A DNA stretch of 64,000 bases from Microbacterium testaceum StLB037 (GCF_900104345.1 NZ_FNJN01000002.1:496001-560000), one strand, 5' to 3'; positions 8,834-17,740 are shown, numbered from the stretch's first letter. Numbers and translations are program-made. Notes: a model not told the origin generated them from the letters alone.

Positions 8834-9679
8834 ATGAAACGCCTGCGCATCGAGCACCAGACCGGGTTCGTCTACCCCGGCGACGTCGTCGCCTCGTACA
8901 ACGAAGCCCGCATGCTGCCGCATTCGACCGACAGCCAGTTCGTGCTGAGCTCGTCGCTCGACATCGAGCCGTCGACCTCGGTCAATCAGTACGTCGACTA
9001 CTTCGGCACGCGCGTGGCGGCCTTCGACGTGTTGTCGCCGCACGGCGCGCTGACCATCACCGCGCGTTCGCTGGTCGAGGTGCGCCCGCGGCCCATCGAG
9101 CACGCCGACATCACCTGGGAGCAGCTCGCGGCGGAGGCGGCGCGGTCGATCTCGACGGTCGAGCAGCTGACTCAGACGCGGCGCACGACCCCGCACGCCG
9201 AGGTCGCCGAGCTCGCGCGCTCGATCGCCGCCCAGCACGACCGGCCCGGGCCCGCGGCGCACGCGATCGCCGAGGCCATCGGGAACGCGATCGACTACAT
9301 GCAGGGGGTGACCGGCGTGCACTCCACGGCGGTCGACGCCTGGGAAGCGCGAAAGGGCGTGTGTCAGGACATCGCGCACATCGCGATCGGGGCCCTGCGC
9401 GAGGTCGGCATCCCGGCCCGCTACGTGTCGGGGTACCTGCACCCGAAGCCTTCCGCCGAGGTCGGCGAAGCGGTGACCGGAGAGTCGCACGCCTGGGTGG
9501 AGTGGTTCGCCGGTGACTGGCAGGGCTTCGACCCGACGAACAACATCGAGATCGGCGACCGCCACGTGCTGGTCGGTCGCGGCCGCGACTACAACGACGT
9601 CCCGCCGCTGCGCGGCGTGTACGCCGGTCCCGGCAAGAGCAACCTCAAGGTGAAGGTCACGATCACGCGCGAGACCTGA
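8834..9679 (+). CDS. Transglutaminase-like cysteine protease family protein
   Basis: A 281-residue protein with an N-terminal beta domain of the bacterial transglutaminase N type (residues 1-85) and a papain-like transglutaminase core. The catalytic triad is visible as C177 (GVCQDIAH), H219 (ESHAWVEW) and D233 (FDPTNN). Such proteins usually hydrolyse or form amide bonds. Its position directly after the ATP-grasp and alpha-E genes suggests a ligase/protease couple acting on one unknown peptide or peptidoglycan-like substrate. The start ATG 8834 is preceded by GGGAGG. Confidence 0.9.
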   Translation: MKRLRIEHQTGFVYPGDVVASYNEARMLPHSTDSQFVLSSSLDIEPSTSVNQYVDYFGTRVAAFDVLSPHGALTITARSLVEVRPRPIEHADITWEQLAAEAARSISTVEQLTQTRRTTPHAEVAELARSIAAQHDRPGPAAHAIAEAIGNAIDYMQGVTGVHSTAVDAWEARKGVCQDIAHIAIGALREVGIPARYVSGYLHPKPSAEVGEAVTGESHAWVEWFAGDWQGFDPTNNIEIGDRHVLVGRGRDYNDVPPLRGVYAGPGKSNLKVKVTITRET

Positions 9680-9685
9680 CCCCGG

Positions 9686-10306
9686 TCAGCCGGATGCCGC
9701 GGCGCCCAGGAGCTTCTGGACGTCGCGGTGCAGGCGCGGAAGGTGAGCGTCTTCGCTGCGGTCGGCGCGGCGTGCCCACTCGTCGAGGGCGGTGCGCATC
9801 TCGAGGGCGGCGAGGCCGATCGCGGAGCGCACGTCGAGTTCGCTGAGGCCGATGCGCGTCGCGATCTCGGGGACGAACAGGTCGGATGAGGTCGTCTCAC
9901 GTCGGATGGCGGCACCGAGCAGCGTGGGCTCGTGACCGATCAGCCGTCGGACGCGGAGGAATCTCGCTCTCGCCTGCGCGTCGGCGTGCAGTCGATCGAG
10001 TTCGCGGGCGAACACCGTGCGCAGGGCTCGGGTGAGAGCGGCGATGTCGTCGCCCGCCTCGCCGACCTCGGCCAACGCCGCGACGAAGCGCTCGTCGTCG
10101 ATGAACACGGCGTCTTCTTTGGTGCCCGCGAGGCGGAAGAACGTCCGGGCCGAGACGCCCGCTCGCGCGGCGATCTCGTCGACCGTGGTCCGGGCGACGC
10201 CCTTCTCTTCGAACAGGTCGAGGGCGGCCGCGCAGATCTCGAGGGTCGTCTCGCGGCGTCGCCGATCGCGCAATCCCTCCCCGGAGGGGGCCGGTGCGAT
10301 CTCCAT
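9686..10306 (-). CDS. TetR family transcriptional regulator
   Basis: A 206-residue TetR-type repressor. The N-terminal helix-turn-helix includes EEKGVARTTVDEIAARAG followed by VSARTFFR, and the C-terminal helices form the ligand-binding part. ATG 10306 is chosen; the open frame extends 54 bases further upstream, but that part overlaps the operator region. It is divergent from an MFS exporter, with a palindrome between them, so it most likely represses that exporter and itself until a toxic ligand binds. Confidence 0.88.
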   Translation of the reverse strand: MEIAPAPSGEGLRDRRRRETTLEICAAALDLFEEKGVARTTVDEIAARAGVSARTFFRLAGTKEDAVFIDDERFVAALAEVGEAGDDIAALTRALRTVFARELDRLHADAQARARFLRVRRLIGHEPTLLGAAIRRETTSSDLFVPEIATRIGLSELDVRSAIGLAALEMRTALDEWARRADRSEDAHLPRLHRDVQKLLGAAASG

Positions 10307-10332
10307 GTCGGCTACAGTAGTCCATGTCTTAT

Positions 10333-10347
10333 TGGCAGTCACTGCCA
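10333..10347. promoter_or_regulatory. Palindromic operator for the TetR/MFS pair
   Basis: TGGCAGT-C-ACTGCCA is a perfect 7-bp inverted repeat with one central base, lying in the 83-bp gap between the divergent tetR and MFS genes. The TTGGCA at 10333-10338 would also be a usable -35 element for the exporter, so a bound repressor would block the promoter. Confidence 0.7.
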
Positions 10348-10389
10348 GAATGTCATTCACTGCTCGTTAACCGTCCAGAGAGGTCGACC

Positions 10390-11862
10390 ATGGTCGCCAC
10401 CGGAACCGTTCCCACCGCCGCGCCGCCCGGAAAGGCCGCCGTCCGCCCCGGCGCCGTCATCGCGCTCCTCGTCGTCGCCGCGTTCGTCGTCATCCTGAAC
10501 GAGACGATCATGGGCGTCGCCCTGCCCGAACTCATGCGCGAGCTCGACATCACCGCCGCGACCGCGCAGTGGTTGACCACCGCGTTCCTGCTCACGATGG
10601 CGGTCGTCATCCCGACCACCGGCTTCCTCATTCAGCGCTTCCCGCTGCGGGCCCTCTTCTTCACCGCGATGGGTCTGTTCACCCTGGGTACCGTCGTCGC
10701 CGCGGCCGCCCCCGGGTTCGGCGTGCTGCTCCTCGGCCGCATCGTGCAGGCCTCGGGTACCGCGATCATGATCCCGTTGCTGTTCACCACGGTGCTGAAC
10801 GTCGTGCCCGCGAACCGCCGCGGACGCATGATGGGGCTCATCTCGATCGTCATCTCGGTGGCGCCCGCGGTCGGCCCCACCGTCTCGGGGCTGATCCTGT
10901 CGACGTTCCCGTGGCGCGCCATGTTCATCGTGATGATCCCGATCGCCCTCATCGCGGTCGCCCTCGGCGCGCGCTGGGTGCGGAACCTCACCGAGACCCG
11001 TCGCGTGAGCCTCGACGTCGTGTCGGTGGTGCTCTCGGCCCTCGCGTTCGGGGGCATCATCTTCGGCCTGTCCAGCATCGGCGAGGCGGCGGGCGGCCAC
11101 GCGATCGTGCCGGTGTGGATCCCCCTCGTCGTGGGCGCCCTCGCTCTCGCGACCTTCATCGTGCGGCAGGTGCGCCTCGGTTCGACCGACCGCGTGCTGC
11201 TCAATCTGGCGGTGTTCCGTCATTCGACCTTCACGCTCGCGGTCATCCTCGTGGTCGTCGCCATGACCACTCTGTTCGGCGTGCTCATCCTGCTGCCGCT
11301 GTACCTGCAGAACGTCCTCGGTCTCGGAACCCTCCCGACCGGTCTCATGCTGCTGCCCGGAGGTCTGCTCATGGGCCTCATGGCGCCCATCGTCGGCAAC
11401 CTCTTCGACCGTTTCGGCGCGCGCCCTCTCGTGCTGCCGGGGGCGATCGTCGCGAGCATCGCGTTGTGGGGCTTCGCGACCCTGTCGGCGAGCACTCCCA
11501 TCGGTCTCGTCATCGCGGTGCACTGCGTGCTGAGCCTCGGTCTGGCCTTCATGTTCACCCCGCTGATGACCGCAGCCCTCGGGTCGCTGCCGCGCGAGCT
11601 CTACCCGCACGGCTCCGCGATCGTCTCGACGGTGCAGCAGCTCGCGGGCGCCGCCGGGACGGCCGTCTTCGTGACGCTCATGACAGTCGGCGCGGCCGCC
11701 GCGATGACGAACGGGGGAGCGTCGATGGTGGATGCCACGGCATCCGGCATCCACACGGCGTTCTTCGTGGCGGCGTGCCTGTCGTTGGCGGTCATCGTGC
11801 TCGCTGCATTCGTTCGCACGCCGAAGCAGGTCGACGGGGTCGAGGGGACGCCGGCGCACTGA
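10390..11862 (+). CDS. MFS drug exporter, DHA2 (EmrB/QacA) family
   Basis: A 490-residue integral membrane protein with about 14 hydrophobic segments, as in the DHA2 drug:proton antiporters. Family motifs include LNETIMGVALPEL in helix 1, QWLTTAFLLTMAVVIP in helix 2 and a GRIVQASGTAIMIP segment in helix 4. The start ATG 10390 (MVATGTVP) follows AGAGAGG; an upstream in-frame ATG at 10324 lies within the operator region and is rejected. Regulation by the divergent TetR protein is likely. The exported compound cannot be told from sequence. Confidence 0.88.
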   Translation: MVATGTVPTAAPPGKAAVRPGAVIALLVVAAFVVILNETIMGVALPELMRELDITAATAQWLTTAFLLTMAVVIPTTGFLIQRFPLRALFFTAMGLFTLGTVVAAAAPGFGVLLLGRIVQASGTAIMIPLLFTTVLNVVPANRRGRMMGLISIVISVAPAVGPTVSGLILSTFPWRAMFIVMIPIALIAVALGARWVRNLTETRRVSLDVVSVVLSALAFGGIIFGLSSIGEAAGGHAIVPVWIPLVVGALALATFIVRQVRLGSTDRVLLNLAVFRHSTFTLAVILVVVAMTTLFGVLILLPLYLQNVLGLGTLPTGLMLLPGGLLMGLMAPIVGNLFDRFGARPLVLPGAIVASIALWGFATLSASTPIGLVIAVHCVLSLGLAFMFTPLMTAALGSLPRELYPHGSAIVSTVQQLAGAAGTAVFVTLMTVGAAAAMTNGGASMVDATASGIHTAFFVAACLSLAVIVLAAFVRTPKQVDGVEGTPAH

Positions 11863-11892
11863 CGCTGGTCGTGGGGCCCTCTCGCGCGTACG

Positions 11893-11909
11893 ATGTGGTC
11901 TGACCACAT
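11893..11909. promoter_or_regulatory. GntR/FadR-type operator in front of lldD
   Basis: ATGTGGTC-T-GACCACAT is a perfect 8-bp inverted repeat with one central base, ending 16 bases before the ATG of the 2-hydroxy-acid dehydrogenase gene. The core TGGTCTGACCA fits the TNGTNNNACNA pattern known for LldR and other FadR-subfamily GntR regulators. A TACGAT (11889-11894) overlapping its left edge could be the -10 element. No gntR gene is encoded in this window. Confidence 0.7.
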
Positions 11910-11925
11910 TGACGAGAGGGTCCCC

Positions 11926-13182
11926 ATGGTTCAGCGTCAGCTGCCGAAGGTCGGCGAGCTCCTCGAGCTCATGCAGTTCAAGAAGCCCGAGCTCGACGCG
12001 CGCAAGCGCCGCCTCGACGCCGCGCTCACGATCGCGGACCTGCGCACGATCGCCAAGCGCCGCACGCCCAAGGCCGCGTTCGATTACACCGACGGCGCCG
12101 CCGAGGGCGAACTGTCGCTCGACCGCGCCCGCCGCGCGTTCGAAGACGTCGAGTTCCACCCCGACATCCTGCGCCCCGCCGCCGACGTCGACACCTCGTG
12201 CCAGATCCTCGGCGGTCCCTCGGCCCTGCCCTTCGGCATCGCGCCCACGGGCTTCACGCGTCTCATGCAGACCGAGGGTGAAACGGCCGGTGCCTCCGCG
12301 GCCGCGGCCGCCGGCATCCCGTTCACGCTCTCGACCCTCGGCACCACCTCGATCGAGGGCGTGAAGGCCGCGAACCCGGTCGGTCGCAATTGGTTCCAGC
12401 TCTACGTCATGAAGGACCGCTCGATCTCGTACGGTCTCGTCGAGCGCGCGGCGAAGGCGGGCTTCGACACCCTACAGTTCACCGTGGACACCCCCATCGC
12501 CGGCGCGCGCCTGCGCGACAAGCGCAACGGCTTCTCGATCCCGCCGCAGCTGACGGTCGGCACGATCGTCAACGCGATCCCGCGCCCCTGGTGGTGGATC
12601 GACTTCCTCACCACCCCCAAGCTCGAGTTCGCCTCGCTCAGCACCACCGGCGGCACCGTCGGCGAGCTGCTGAACGCCGCGATGGACCCCACGATCAGCT
12701 ACGACGACCTCGACGTGATCCGCGGCATGTGGCCCGGCAAGATCGTCGTCAAGGGCGTGCAGAACGTGACGGATGCCGCACGCTTGGTCGACCGGGGTGT
12801 CGACGGCATCGTGCTCTCCAACCACGGCGGGCGCCAGCTCGACCGCGCGCCCATCCCCTTCCACCTGCTGCCGAAGGTCGTGCGCGAGGTCGGCAAGGAC
12901 GCCACGGTCATGGTCGACACCGGCATCATGAACGGCGCCGACATCGTGGCATCCATCGCCCTCGGCGCGAAGTACACCCTCATCGGCCGTGCCTACCTCT
13001 ACGGCCTCATGGCCGGCGGGCGGCAGGGCGTCGACCGCACGATCGCGATCCTGCGCAGCGAGATCGAGCGCACGATGACCCTGCTGGGCGTCTCGTCGCT
13101 CGACGAGCTCGAGCCCCGCCACGTCACACAGCTCACGCGGCTCGTGCCGGTGGCCGATCAGGCGGTCGACGCGCGGGTGTGA
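11926..13182 (+). CDS. lldD: FMN-dependent alpha-hydroxy-acid dehydrogenase (L-lactate dehydrogenase-like)
   Basis: A 418-residue TIM-barrel flavoenzyme of the glycolate oxidase / LldD family. The substrate and FMN motif [10 protein letters not shown] (about residues 302-311) contains the catalytic histidine. The phosphate-binding segment [19 protein letters not shown] is seen near 338. A WWWIDFL patch near 225 may be the membrane-contacting part. In the family these enzymes oxidise L-lactate, or related 2-hydroxy acids, to the 2-oxo acid and feed electrons to quinone. ATG 11926 with GAGAGGG upstream is chosen over ATG 11893, which lies inside the operator. The gene stands alone; the operator suggests induction by its substrate. 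Confidence 0.85.
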   Translation: MVQRQLPKVGELLELMQFKKPELDARKRRLDAALTIADLRTIAKRRTPKAAFDYTDGAAEGELSLDRARRAFEDVEFHPDILRPAADVDTSCQILGGPSALPFGIAPTGFTRLMQTEGETAGASAAAAAGIPFTLSTLGTTSIEGVKAANPVGRNWFQLYVMKDRSISYGLVERAAKAGFDTLQFTVDTPIAGARLRDKRNGFSIPPQLTVGTIVNAIPRPWWWIDFLTTPKLEFASLSTTGGTVGELLNAAMDPTISYDDLDVIRGMWPGKIVVKGVQNVTDAARLVDRGVDGIVLSNHGGRQLDRAPIPFHLLPKVVREVGKDATVMVDTGIMNGADIVASIALGAKYTLIGRAYLYGLMAGGRQGVDRTIAILRSEIERTMTLLGVSSLDELEPRHVTQLTRLVPVADQAVDARV

Positions 13183-13287
13183 CGCCCGCTGCGCACCCTC
13201 GGTGATTCGCGCATCCTCAGCCGAAGAGGGCGGGATGCCGCTGAGGTCGTGCGGATCGCTGAAGATCTGCGAGGGCGAGACCCCCCG

Positions 13288-13545
13288 TCACCGACAGAAC
13301 GGCCGTCCGAATCCGAACAGCACGCCGCCGACGGCGACGCCCTCGTCCGACCCCGTCGACCACTGTTCGCCCACGTTCGTGCGTACGGTCACCCGATCTG
13401 TGCGGAACAGCGAATACGACCCGTCGTCGGGCACCCTCGCGGCCCGGAACCACGGGGGGATGTCGGCGATCACGACGCGTCCGTCGACCAGCAGGTCGAA
13501 GCTGCGGGGCTCCCACCCCTCGTACGCCCAGGCCACCACCGCTCC
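13288..13545 (-). pseudogene. Frameshifted C-terminal part of the TasA-like gene
   Basis: The reading frame one base off that of the upstream TasA-like gene continues here with coding-like composition and ends at a TGA at 13288. It starts with GAVVAWAYEG, which matches the last beta strand expected in TasA/CalY-like proteins, and then adds about 70 residues (FDLLVDGRVVI, TVRTNVGEQW). Restoring one G in the GCGGAG run near 13545 would join both frames into a protein of about 260 residues. It could alternatively be an independent remnant starting at GTG 13563. Confidence 0.45.
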
Positions 13546-14069
13546 GCGTCGGCGAGCGTCCACGTGATGCGGAACGTCCGCGTCTCGCTCGTGTCTCCGG
13601 CCGGACTCCAGGTGGCCGCCCCTGAACCGTACGAGGAGTGCGCGCCGGTGGAGCCCGAGAGACGCCCGTCGAACACCGTGCTCTGCGGGATGAAGCCGTC
13701 GCAGGTGCCGAAGCCTGCCCCGGTCCCCTGCTCGACGCGGAGGATCAGGTGGTCGGCCAGGCCCGCGGTGCCCGACACGTCGTCGGCGTACAGGCGCACC
13801 TGCGAGGCCAGGCTTCCGGTCGAGGTGACGGCGATGCAGTTCGTCTCGCCGTCGCCGGGCTTGGCGTTGCCCGCGGTGAACAGCGCGCGGCCGGCATCGT
13901 CGTCGTCGAGCTGGGCGGTTCCCGCCCGCCAGCTGTTCTGCTGGTTCGACCCGGTGTCGGAGAAGGCGGCGTACGAACTCGTCGACACCAGGACGCCGGC
14001 CGCGATGAAGGCGGCGGGTACGGCGATCGCGGGGGCGATGCGAGAGGAACGGCGTGTGAATTTCGGCAT
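13470..14069 (-). CDS. TasA/CalY-like secreted protein (probably frameshifted)
   Basis: A 199-residue exported protein. The signal region (1-34) is followed by the YAAFSDTGSNQQNSW and GTAQLDDDDAG signature of SipW-dependent TasA/CalY/camelysin-like proteins, which form extracellular fibres or surface layers. Further family features are the CIAVTSTGSLASQVRLYA strand and an ETRTFRITWTL strand near residue 170. After that strand the frame runs into ERWWPGRTRGG, which does not look like family sequence, while the neighbouring frame holds the expected final strand. A one-base deletion is therefore likely. The start ATG 14069 follows a GGGGGGAG ribosome site. No SipW-like peptidase gene is nearby. 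Confidence 0.72.
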   Translation of the reverse strand: MPKFTRRSSRIAPAIAVPAAFIAAGVLVSTSSYAAFSDTGSNQQNSWRAGTAQLDDDDAGRALFTAGNAKPGDGETNCIAVTSTGSLASQVRLYADDVSGTAGLADHLILRVEQGTGAGFGTCDGFIPQSTVFDGRLSGSTGAHSSYGSGAATWSPAGDTSETRTFRITWTLADAERWWPGRTRGGSPAASTCWSTDAS

Positions 14070-14182
14070 GATGAATCTCCCCCCGAGATCAGTAAGCGAA
14101 TCAGACACCCGCACGATAGGGGAGCGAACCGGTCGCTTCGCGCAGCGGCTTTCGGCTTGACAGGCCCCCCGGAGACATGGCA

Positions 14183-14200
14183 TCCATTCGAGTGAATGGA
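14183..14200. terminator. Small hairpin after the MFS gene
   Basis: TCCATTC-GAGT-GAATGGA is a perfect 7-bp inverted repeat immediately after the TAG stop of the minus-strand MFS gene. It has no T-run; it could be a weak terminator or an operator for the TasA-like gene. Confidence 0.35.
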
Positions 14201-15802
14201 CTAATCGGCTCGCACCTCATTGTCCTCGCGACGACGCGCGGCTGCCCCGAGCGTCAGCGTCGAGGCGAGGCCCAGGGTGAGGAACGCGGCGGCGGTGAAG
14301 GCAGCGGCTTTCGTGCCGTCGCTGAACGCCGCGCGGGCGTTGATCGCGAGATCCCGGGTCTCAGGTGACGCATCGAGGCCCGCGATCGCCGCTCCGGCGC
14401 TGTCGACCACCTGTGAGACCACCTGATCGCGCTCGGCCGCGGCGATGCCGCGATCGTCGAGAGTGGATGCCAACACCCCCGCCGTGGTCGAGAACAGCAC
14501 GGTGCCGAGGATGGCGACGCCGAGCGCTGCTCCGAGCTGTCGCGACGTCGACTGAGTGCCGGAGGCCTGGCCGCTCGCGGACGGCGGGACGTCGGCCAGG
14601 ACCACGCCCGTGAGCTGCGCCGTCGCCAGGCCCACGCCGAGCCCGTACACGAAGAGGAAGGGGATGAGCGGGCCCCAGACGGCATCCGGCCCGATGGTGA
14701 AGGCGACGCCGGCGACGCCGATGATCTCGGCGAGAAGCCCGCCGCGCACGATCCAGACCGGAGCGACCTTGCCGCTGAGGGCGCCCGCGACCCCGCTGGC
14801 CACGAACGACCCGATCGCCAGCGCGAGCAGCAGCAGGCCCGTCTGCAGGGCGTCGAAGCCCACGACGAACTGCAGCCAGAGGGGGAGGGCGAGGATGATG
14901 CCGAACTCACCCAGAGACACGACGGCCGCGGCGATGTTGCCGTTGCGGAACGAGGTGATCCGGAACAGATCGAAGGCCAGGAGCGTCGAGCGACCGTGAC
15001 GCTGGCGGCGGAGGCCCCACGCGGTGAACGCGACCAGGGCGACCACGGCCACCGCGAAGGCGATCGGCACGGGCGAGATCGGAAGCGGCCAGCTCCCGTC
15101 GCCGATCGAGGGGGCGGTCGCGACCGTCCACCATCCGTAGGTGCGCCCCTCGATGAGTCCGAACACGAGCGGGGCCATGGTGAGCACCGAGAGCAGGGAT
15201 CCGACTCCGTCGATGCGCTCGGCCCGATCGCTGCGCGATTCGGCGACCGTGAGGGCGACGCCGATCACGATGATGACGCCGAGCGGGATGTTGATCCCGA
15301 AGGCCCATCGCCACGAGAAGGCTGTGGTCAGCCAGCCGCCGAGCAGGGGGCCGACGGCCGCCATGCCGCCGATCGTCGAGCCCCAGACGGCGAAGGCGAT
15401 GCCGCGCTCGCGGCCGCGGAAGGTGGCGTTGATGATCGACAGGGTCGTCGGCAGGATCATCGCACCGCCGACTCCCTGGACCAGGCGCGACAGGATCAGC
15501 AGCCCTCCGGTGGGGGCCGTGGCCGCGGCGATCGAGGCGCCCGCGAAGATGATCACGCCGAGCAGCATGAGCCGGCGTCGCCCGAATCGGTCGGCGAGGC
15601 TGCCGAAGACGAGCAGGAAAGATGCGAAGACGAGGGTGTAGGCCTCTTGGACCCACTGCACCTCGGTCGACGAGATCTCGAGCTCTTCGACGATCGAGGG
15701 CACGGCGACGTTGACGATCGTCGAGTCGACGATGATCAGCGACACGGCGATGCTGATGAAGACGAGCCCCGCCCAGCGGCGCCCTGCCTGTGTTCCGTTC
15801 AT
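14201..15802 (-). CDS. MFS drug exporter, DHA2 (EmrB/QacA) family
   Basis: A 533-residue transporter with about 14 membrane segments. DHA2 motifs are DSTIVNVAVPSI in helix 1, QWVQEAYTLVFAS in helix 2, LADRFGRRRLM in the 2-3 loop and RLVQGVGGAMILP in helix 4. The start ATG 15802 has no clear ribosome site. TAGATA lies 10 bases upstream on the minus strand and could be the -10 box of a leaderless transcript. That segment is also part of an inverted TAGCT/AGCTA repeat resembling the MarR-type site further upstream. A drug or metabolite exporter; substrate unknown. Confidence 0.87.
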   Translation of the reverse strand: MNGTQAGRRWAGLVFISIAVSLIIVDSTIVNVAVPSIVEELEISSTEVQWVQEAYTLVFASFLLVFGSLADRFGRRRLMLLGVIIFAGASIAAATAPTGGLLILSRLVQGVGGAMILPTTLSIINATFRGRERGIAFAVWGSTIGGMAAVGPLLGGWLTTAFSWRWAFGINIPLGVIIVIGVALTVAESRSDRAERIDGVGSLLSVLTMAPLVFGLIEGRTYGWWTVATAPSIGDGSWPLPISPVPIAFAVAVVALVAFTAWGLRRQRHGRSTLLAFDLFRITSFRNGNIAAAVVSLGEFGIILALPLWLQFVVGFDALQTGLLLLALAIGSFVASGVAGALSGKVAPVWIVRGGLLAEIIGVAGVAFTIGPDAVWGPLIPFLFVYGLGVGLATAQLTGVVLADVPPSASGQASGTQSTSRQLGAALGVAILGTVLFSTTAGVLASTLDDRGIAAAERDQVVSQVVDSAGAAIAGLDASPETRDLAINARAAFSDGTKAAAFTAAAFLTLGLASTLTLGAAARRREDNEVRAD

Positions 15803-15805
15803 GTC

Positions 15806-15822
15806 GCTAGCTTATCTAGCTA
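15806..15822 (-). promoter_or_regulatory. Promoter and MarR-like half sites before the second MFS gene
   Basis: Reading on the minus strand, TTAGCT-AGATA-AGCTAG is an imperfect inverted repeat containing a TAGATA -10-like element. Its TTAGC half site is the same as in the palindrome before the marR gene at 17764-17776, suggesting the same repressor may control both exporters. Confidence 0.45.
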
Positions 15823-15908
15823 AATGCGTCGACGCGAGGGGTTGCGCGCGCGACCATGACCGCCTCCGGCGAACGCGGGGCGCGACCTCTCGAATCGGGC
15901 GTTCGCCC

Positions 15909-17282
15909 TCAGTCCCCGTGACGCGGGCGAGGCGTCGCTCGCGGCGAGCGCTCGCCCGGGGGCAACGGGATCGGCGTGGTTCCGGCGATCTCGTCGCTGA
16001 AGTCCTCGGGTTCGGGTGCGATCGTGGTGATCGGACGCGTCTCATCGAGCGTGAGGCGGAACCGCTTCGTCTCGTGTCGGTGCAGGCGGCCCGACAGTGC
16101 CGTCCAGGTCGCGCCGATGCCGCACGCGATGACCGCCACGACGGCGGCGAGGGCGATCGCCACGCGCGGGCCGAACTCCGCCGCCACCGCGCCCACGATC
16201 GGCGCGCCCACGGGCGTCCCTCCGAGGAGGATCGCCATGTACAACGCCAGGACCCGACCGCGCAGGACGGGATCGGTCGTCGTCTGCACGTACCCGTTCG
16301 CCGTCGTGAGCGTCGTGACCACGCAGAACCCCGTCAAGACCAGGGTGGCCGCGTACGCCCCGTAACTGGGGGCGAACACGGAGAGAGCGGATGCCACGGC
16401 GAAGCCGCCGGACCCGACGATCACGACCCGCATCCGGGCGCGTTCCCGCCGCGCGGCGAGGAGCGCGCCCGCGAGCGAGCCGATGGCGACGAACGAGCTC
16501 AGGAGTCCGAAGCCATCCGCACCGCGGCCGAATTCGAGCGCCATCGTCGAGGCGAAGATCGGGAAGTTCATGCCGAAGGCCCCGAGCAGGAACACCATCA
16601 CGAAGATGACGACGAGGTCGGGTCGCCGGGCGACGTAGCGGAAGCCGTCGGCCAGTCGCGCCGGGCCGCCGCGGCGGTGGCGCGCCACGAGTTCGTGCGG
16701 CCGCATCACGAAGAGCGCCGCCAGCATGGCGACGAAGGTGATCGCGTTGACGAGGAACACCCATCCGGTGCCCACGATCACGATCATCACGCCCGCGGCG
16801 GCCGGGCCGATCAGGCGGGCCATGTTGAAGGACGCGGCGTTGAGCGCGACGGCATTGGACGCGTTCTCTTGGGACACGAGGTCGGACACGAAGGCCTGGC
16901 GCGCCGGGTTGTCGAAGGCGGTGACCACGCCGAGGGCCAGTGCGAACCCGAACATCAGCGGCAGGGTCATCGCTCCGCTGAGCAGCAGGACGCCGAGCGT
17001 CACGGCCAACAGCAGCAGGGCACTCTGCGTGCACATGATGAGCTTGCGGCGGTCGAAGCGGTCGGCGACCCACCCGGTGACGCTCACCAGCAGGAGCGGG
17101 GGAGCGAACTGCAGGGCCATCGTGACGCCCATGGCCGCGGCGTCGTTGTCGGTCAGCTGGGTGAGGACGACCCAGTTCTGGGCCGTGGACTGCATCCAGG
17201 CGCCGACGTTGGAGACGAGGGCTCCGATGAACCAGACGCGGTAGTTGAAGATCGACAGCGACCGGAACATCGACGTGCTCAT
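15909..17282 (-). CDS. MFS exporter, EntS-like family
   Basis: A 457-residue protein with about 12 membrane segments in the EntS/DHA3-like MFS group. It shows SNVGAWMQSTAQNWVVLTQL in helix 1, WVADRFDRRKLIM in the 2-3 loop and DNPARQAFVSDLV in helix 4. The C-terminal 60 residues are hydrophilic and cytoplasmic. The start ATG 17282 overlaps the stop of the marR gene (ATGA), so both are one operon and the exporter is probably induced when MarR binds its ligand. The substrate is unknown; relatives export siderophores or macrolides. Confidence 0.86.
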   Translation of the reverse strand: MSTSMFRSLSIFNYRVWFIGALVSNVGAWMQSTAQNWVVLTQLTDNDAAAMGVTMALQFAPPLLLVSVTGWVADRFDRRKLIMCTQSALLLLAVTLGVLLLSGAMTLPLMFGFALALGVVTAFDNPARQAFVSDLVSQENASNAVALNAASFNMARLIGPAAAGVMIVIVGTGWVFLVNAITFVAMLAALFVMRPHELVARHRRGGPARLADGFRYVARRPDLVVIFVMVFLLGAFGMNFPIFASTMALEFGRGADGFGLLSSFVAIGSLAGALLAARRERARMRVVIVGSGGFAVASALSVFAPSYGAYAATLVLTGFCVVTTLTTANGYVQTTTDPVLRGRVLALYMAILLGGTPVGAPIVGAVAAEFGPRVAIALAAVVAVIACGIGATWTALSGRLHRHETKRFRLTLDETRPITTIAPEPEDFSDEIAGTTPIPLPPGERSPRATPRPRHGD

Positions 17283-17740
17283 CTGTCGGCCACCTTCCTC
17301 ATGATCGTCGTCGCTCGAGCGAGAACCTGTCTTTCTTCGGCGGAGAGCTCGGCGAGAGCCTCTTCGACGAAGGCGTCTCGTCGGCGCACCGTTTCGTCGA
17401 CGATGCGGCGCCCGAGGTCGGTGAGGTCGATCGTCACGCGCCGGCGATCGATCTCGTCGGGGATGCGCGAGATGTATCCCGCCTCCTCGAGGAGCGACAC
17501 CGTGCGGTTCATCGAGGGTGCCGTGACGCGCTCCCGGTCGGCCAACTGCCCGAGTGTGTGAGCGCCGTGAACGGTGAGGGCGGCGAGGACGGCGAATTGC
17601 CCGTCGCTCATGGTGTCGACGGCGCGCTGGGCCCGGAGGCGGCGCGCGAGCCGGAATGTCGCCATCCGCAGCTCGGACGCCGCCGCACTGTGGTCAGAAC
17701 TCAGGTCGGTGAGGGGGGATTCGTCGACGCGATCATTCAT
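17279..17740 (-). CDS. MarR family transcriptional regulator
   Basis: A 153-residue winged-helix repressor. The DNA-binding part includes HTLGQLADRERVTAPSMNRT and the wing DRRRVTIDLTDLG. The start ATG 17740 follows an AGAGGAAC ribosome site. It precedes and overlaps the EntS-like exporter gene, and a TTAGC-CTT-GCTAA palindrome lies just upstream, so autoregulation and control of the exporter are expected. Confidence 0.9.
   Translation of the reverse strand: MNDRVDESPLTDLSSDHSAAASELRMATFRLARRLRAQRAVDTMSDGQFAVLAALTVHGAHTLGQLADRERVTAPSMNRTVSLLEEAGYISRIPDEIDRRRVTIDLTDLGRRIVDETVRRRDAFVEEALAELSAEERQVLARATTIMRKVADR

Noticed and set aside
11893..11925. ATG 11893 as start of the 2-hydroxy-acid dehydrogenase
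   Set aside because: The ATG is part of a perfect operator palindrome; ATG 11926 has a ribosome site and gives the normal protein length.
15012..15802. Possible separate plus-strand gene rich in acidic and arginine residues
   Set aside because: It is antisense to the DHA2 exporter, whose membrane segments and motifs are continuous through this stretch.
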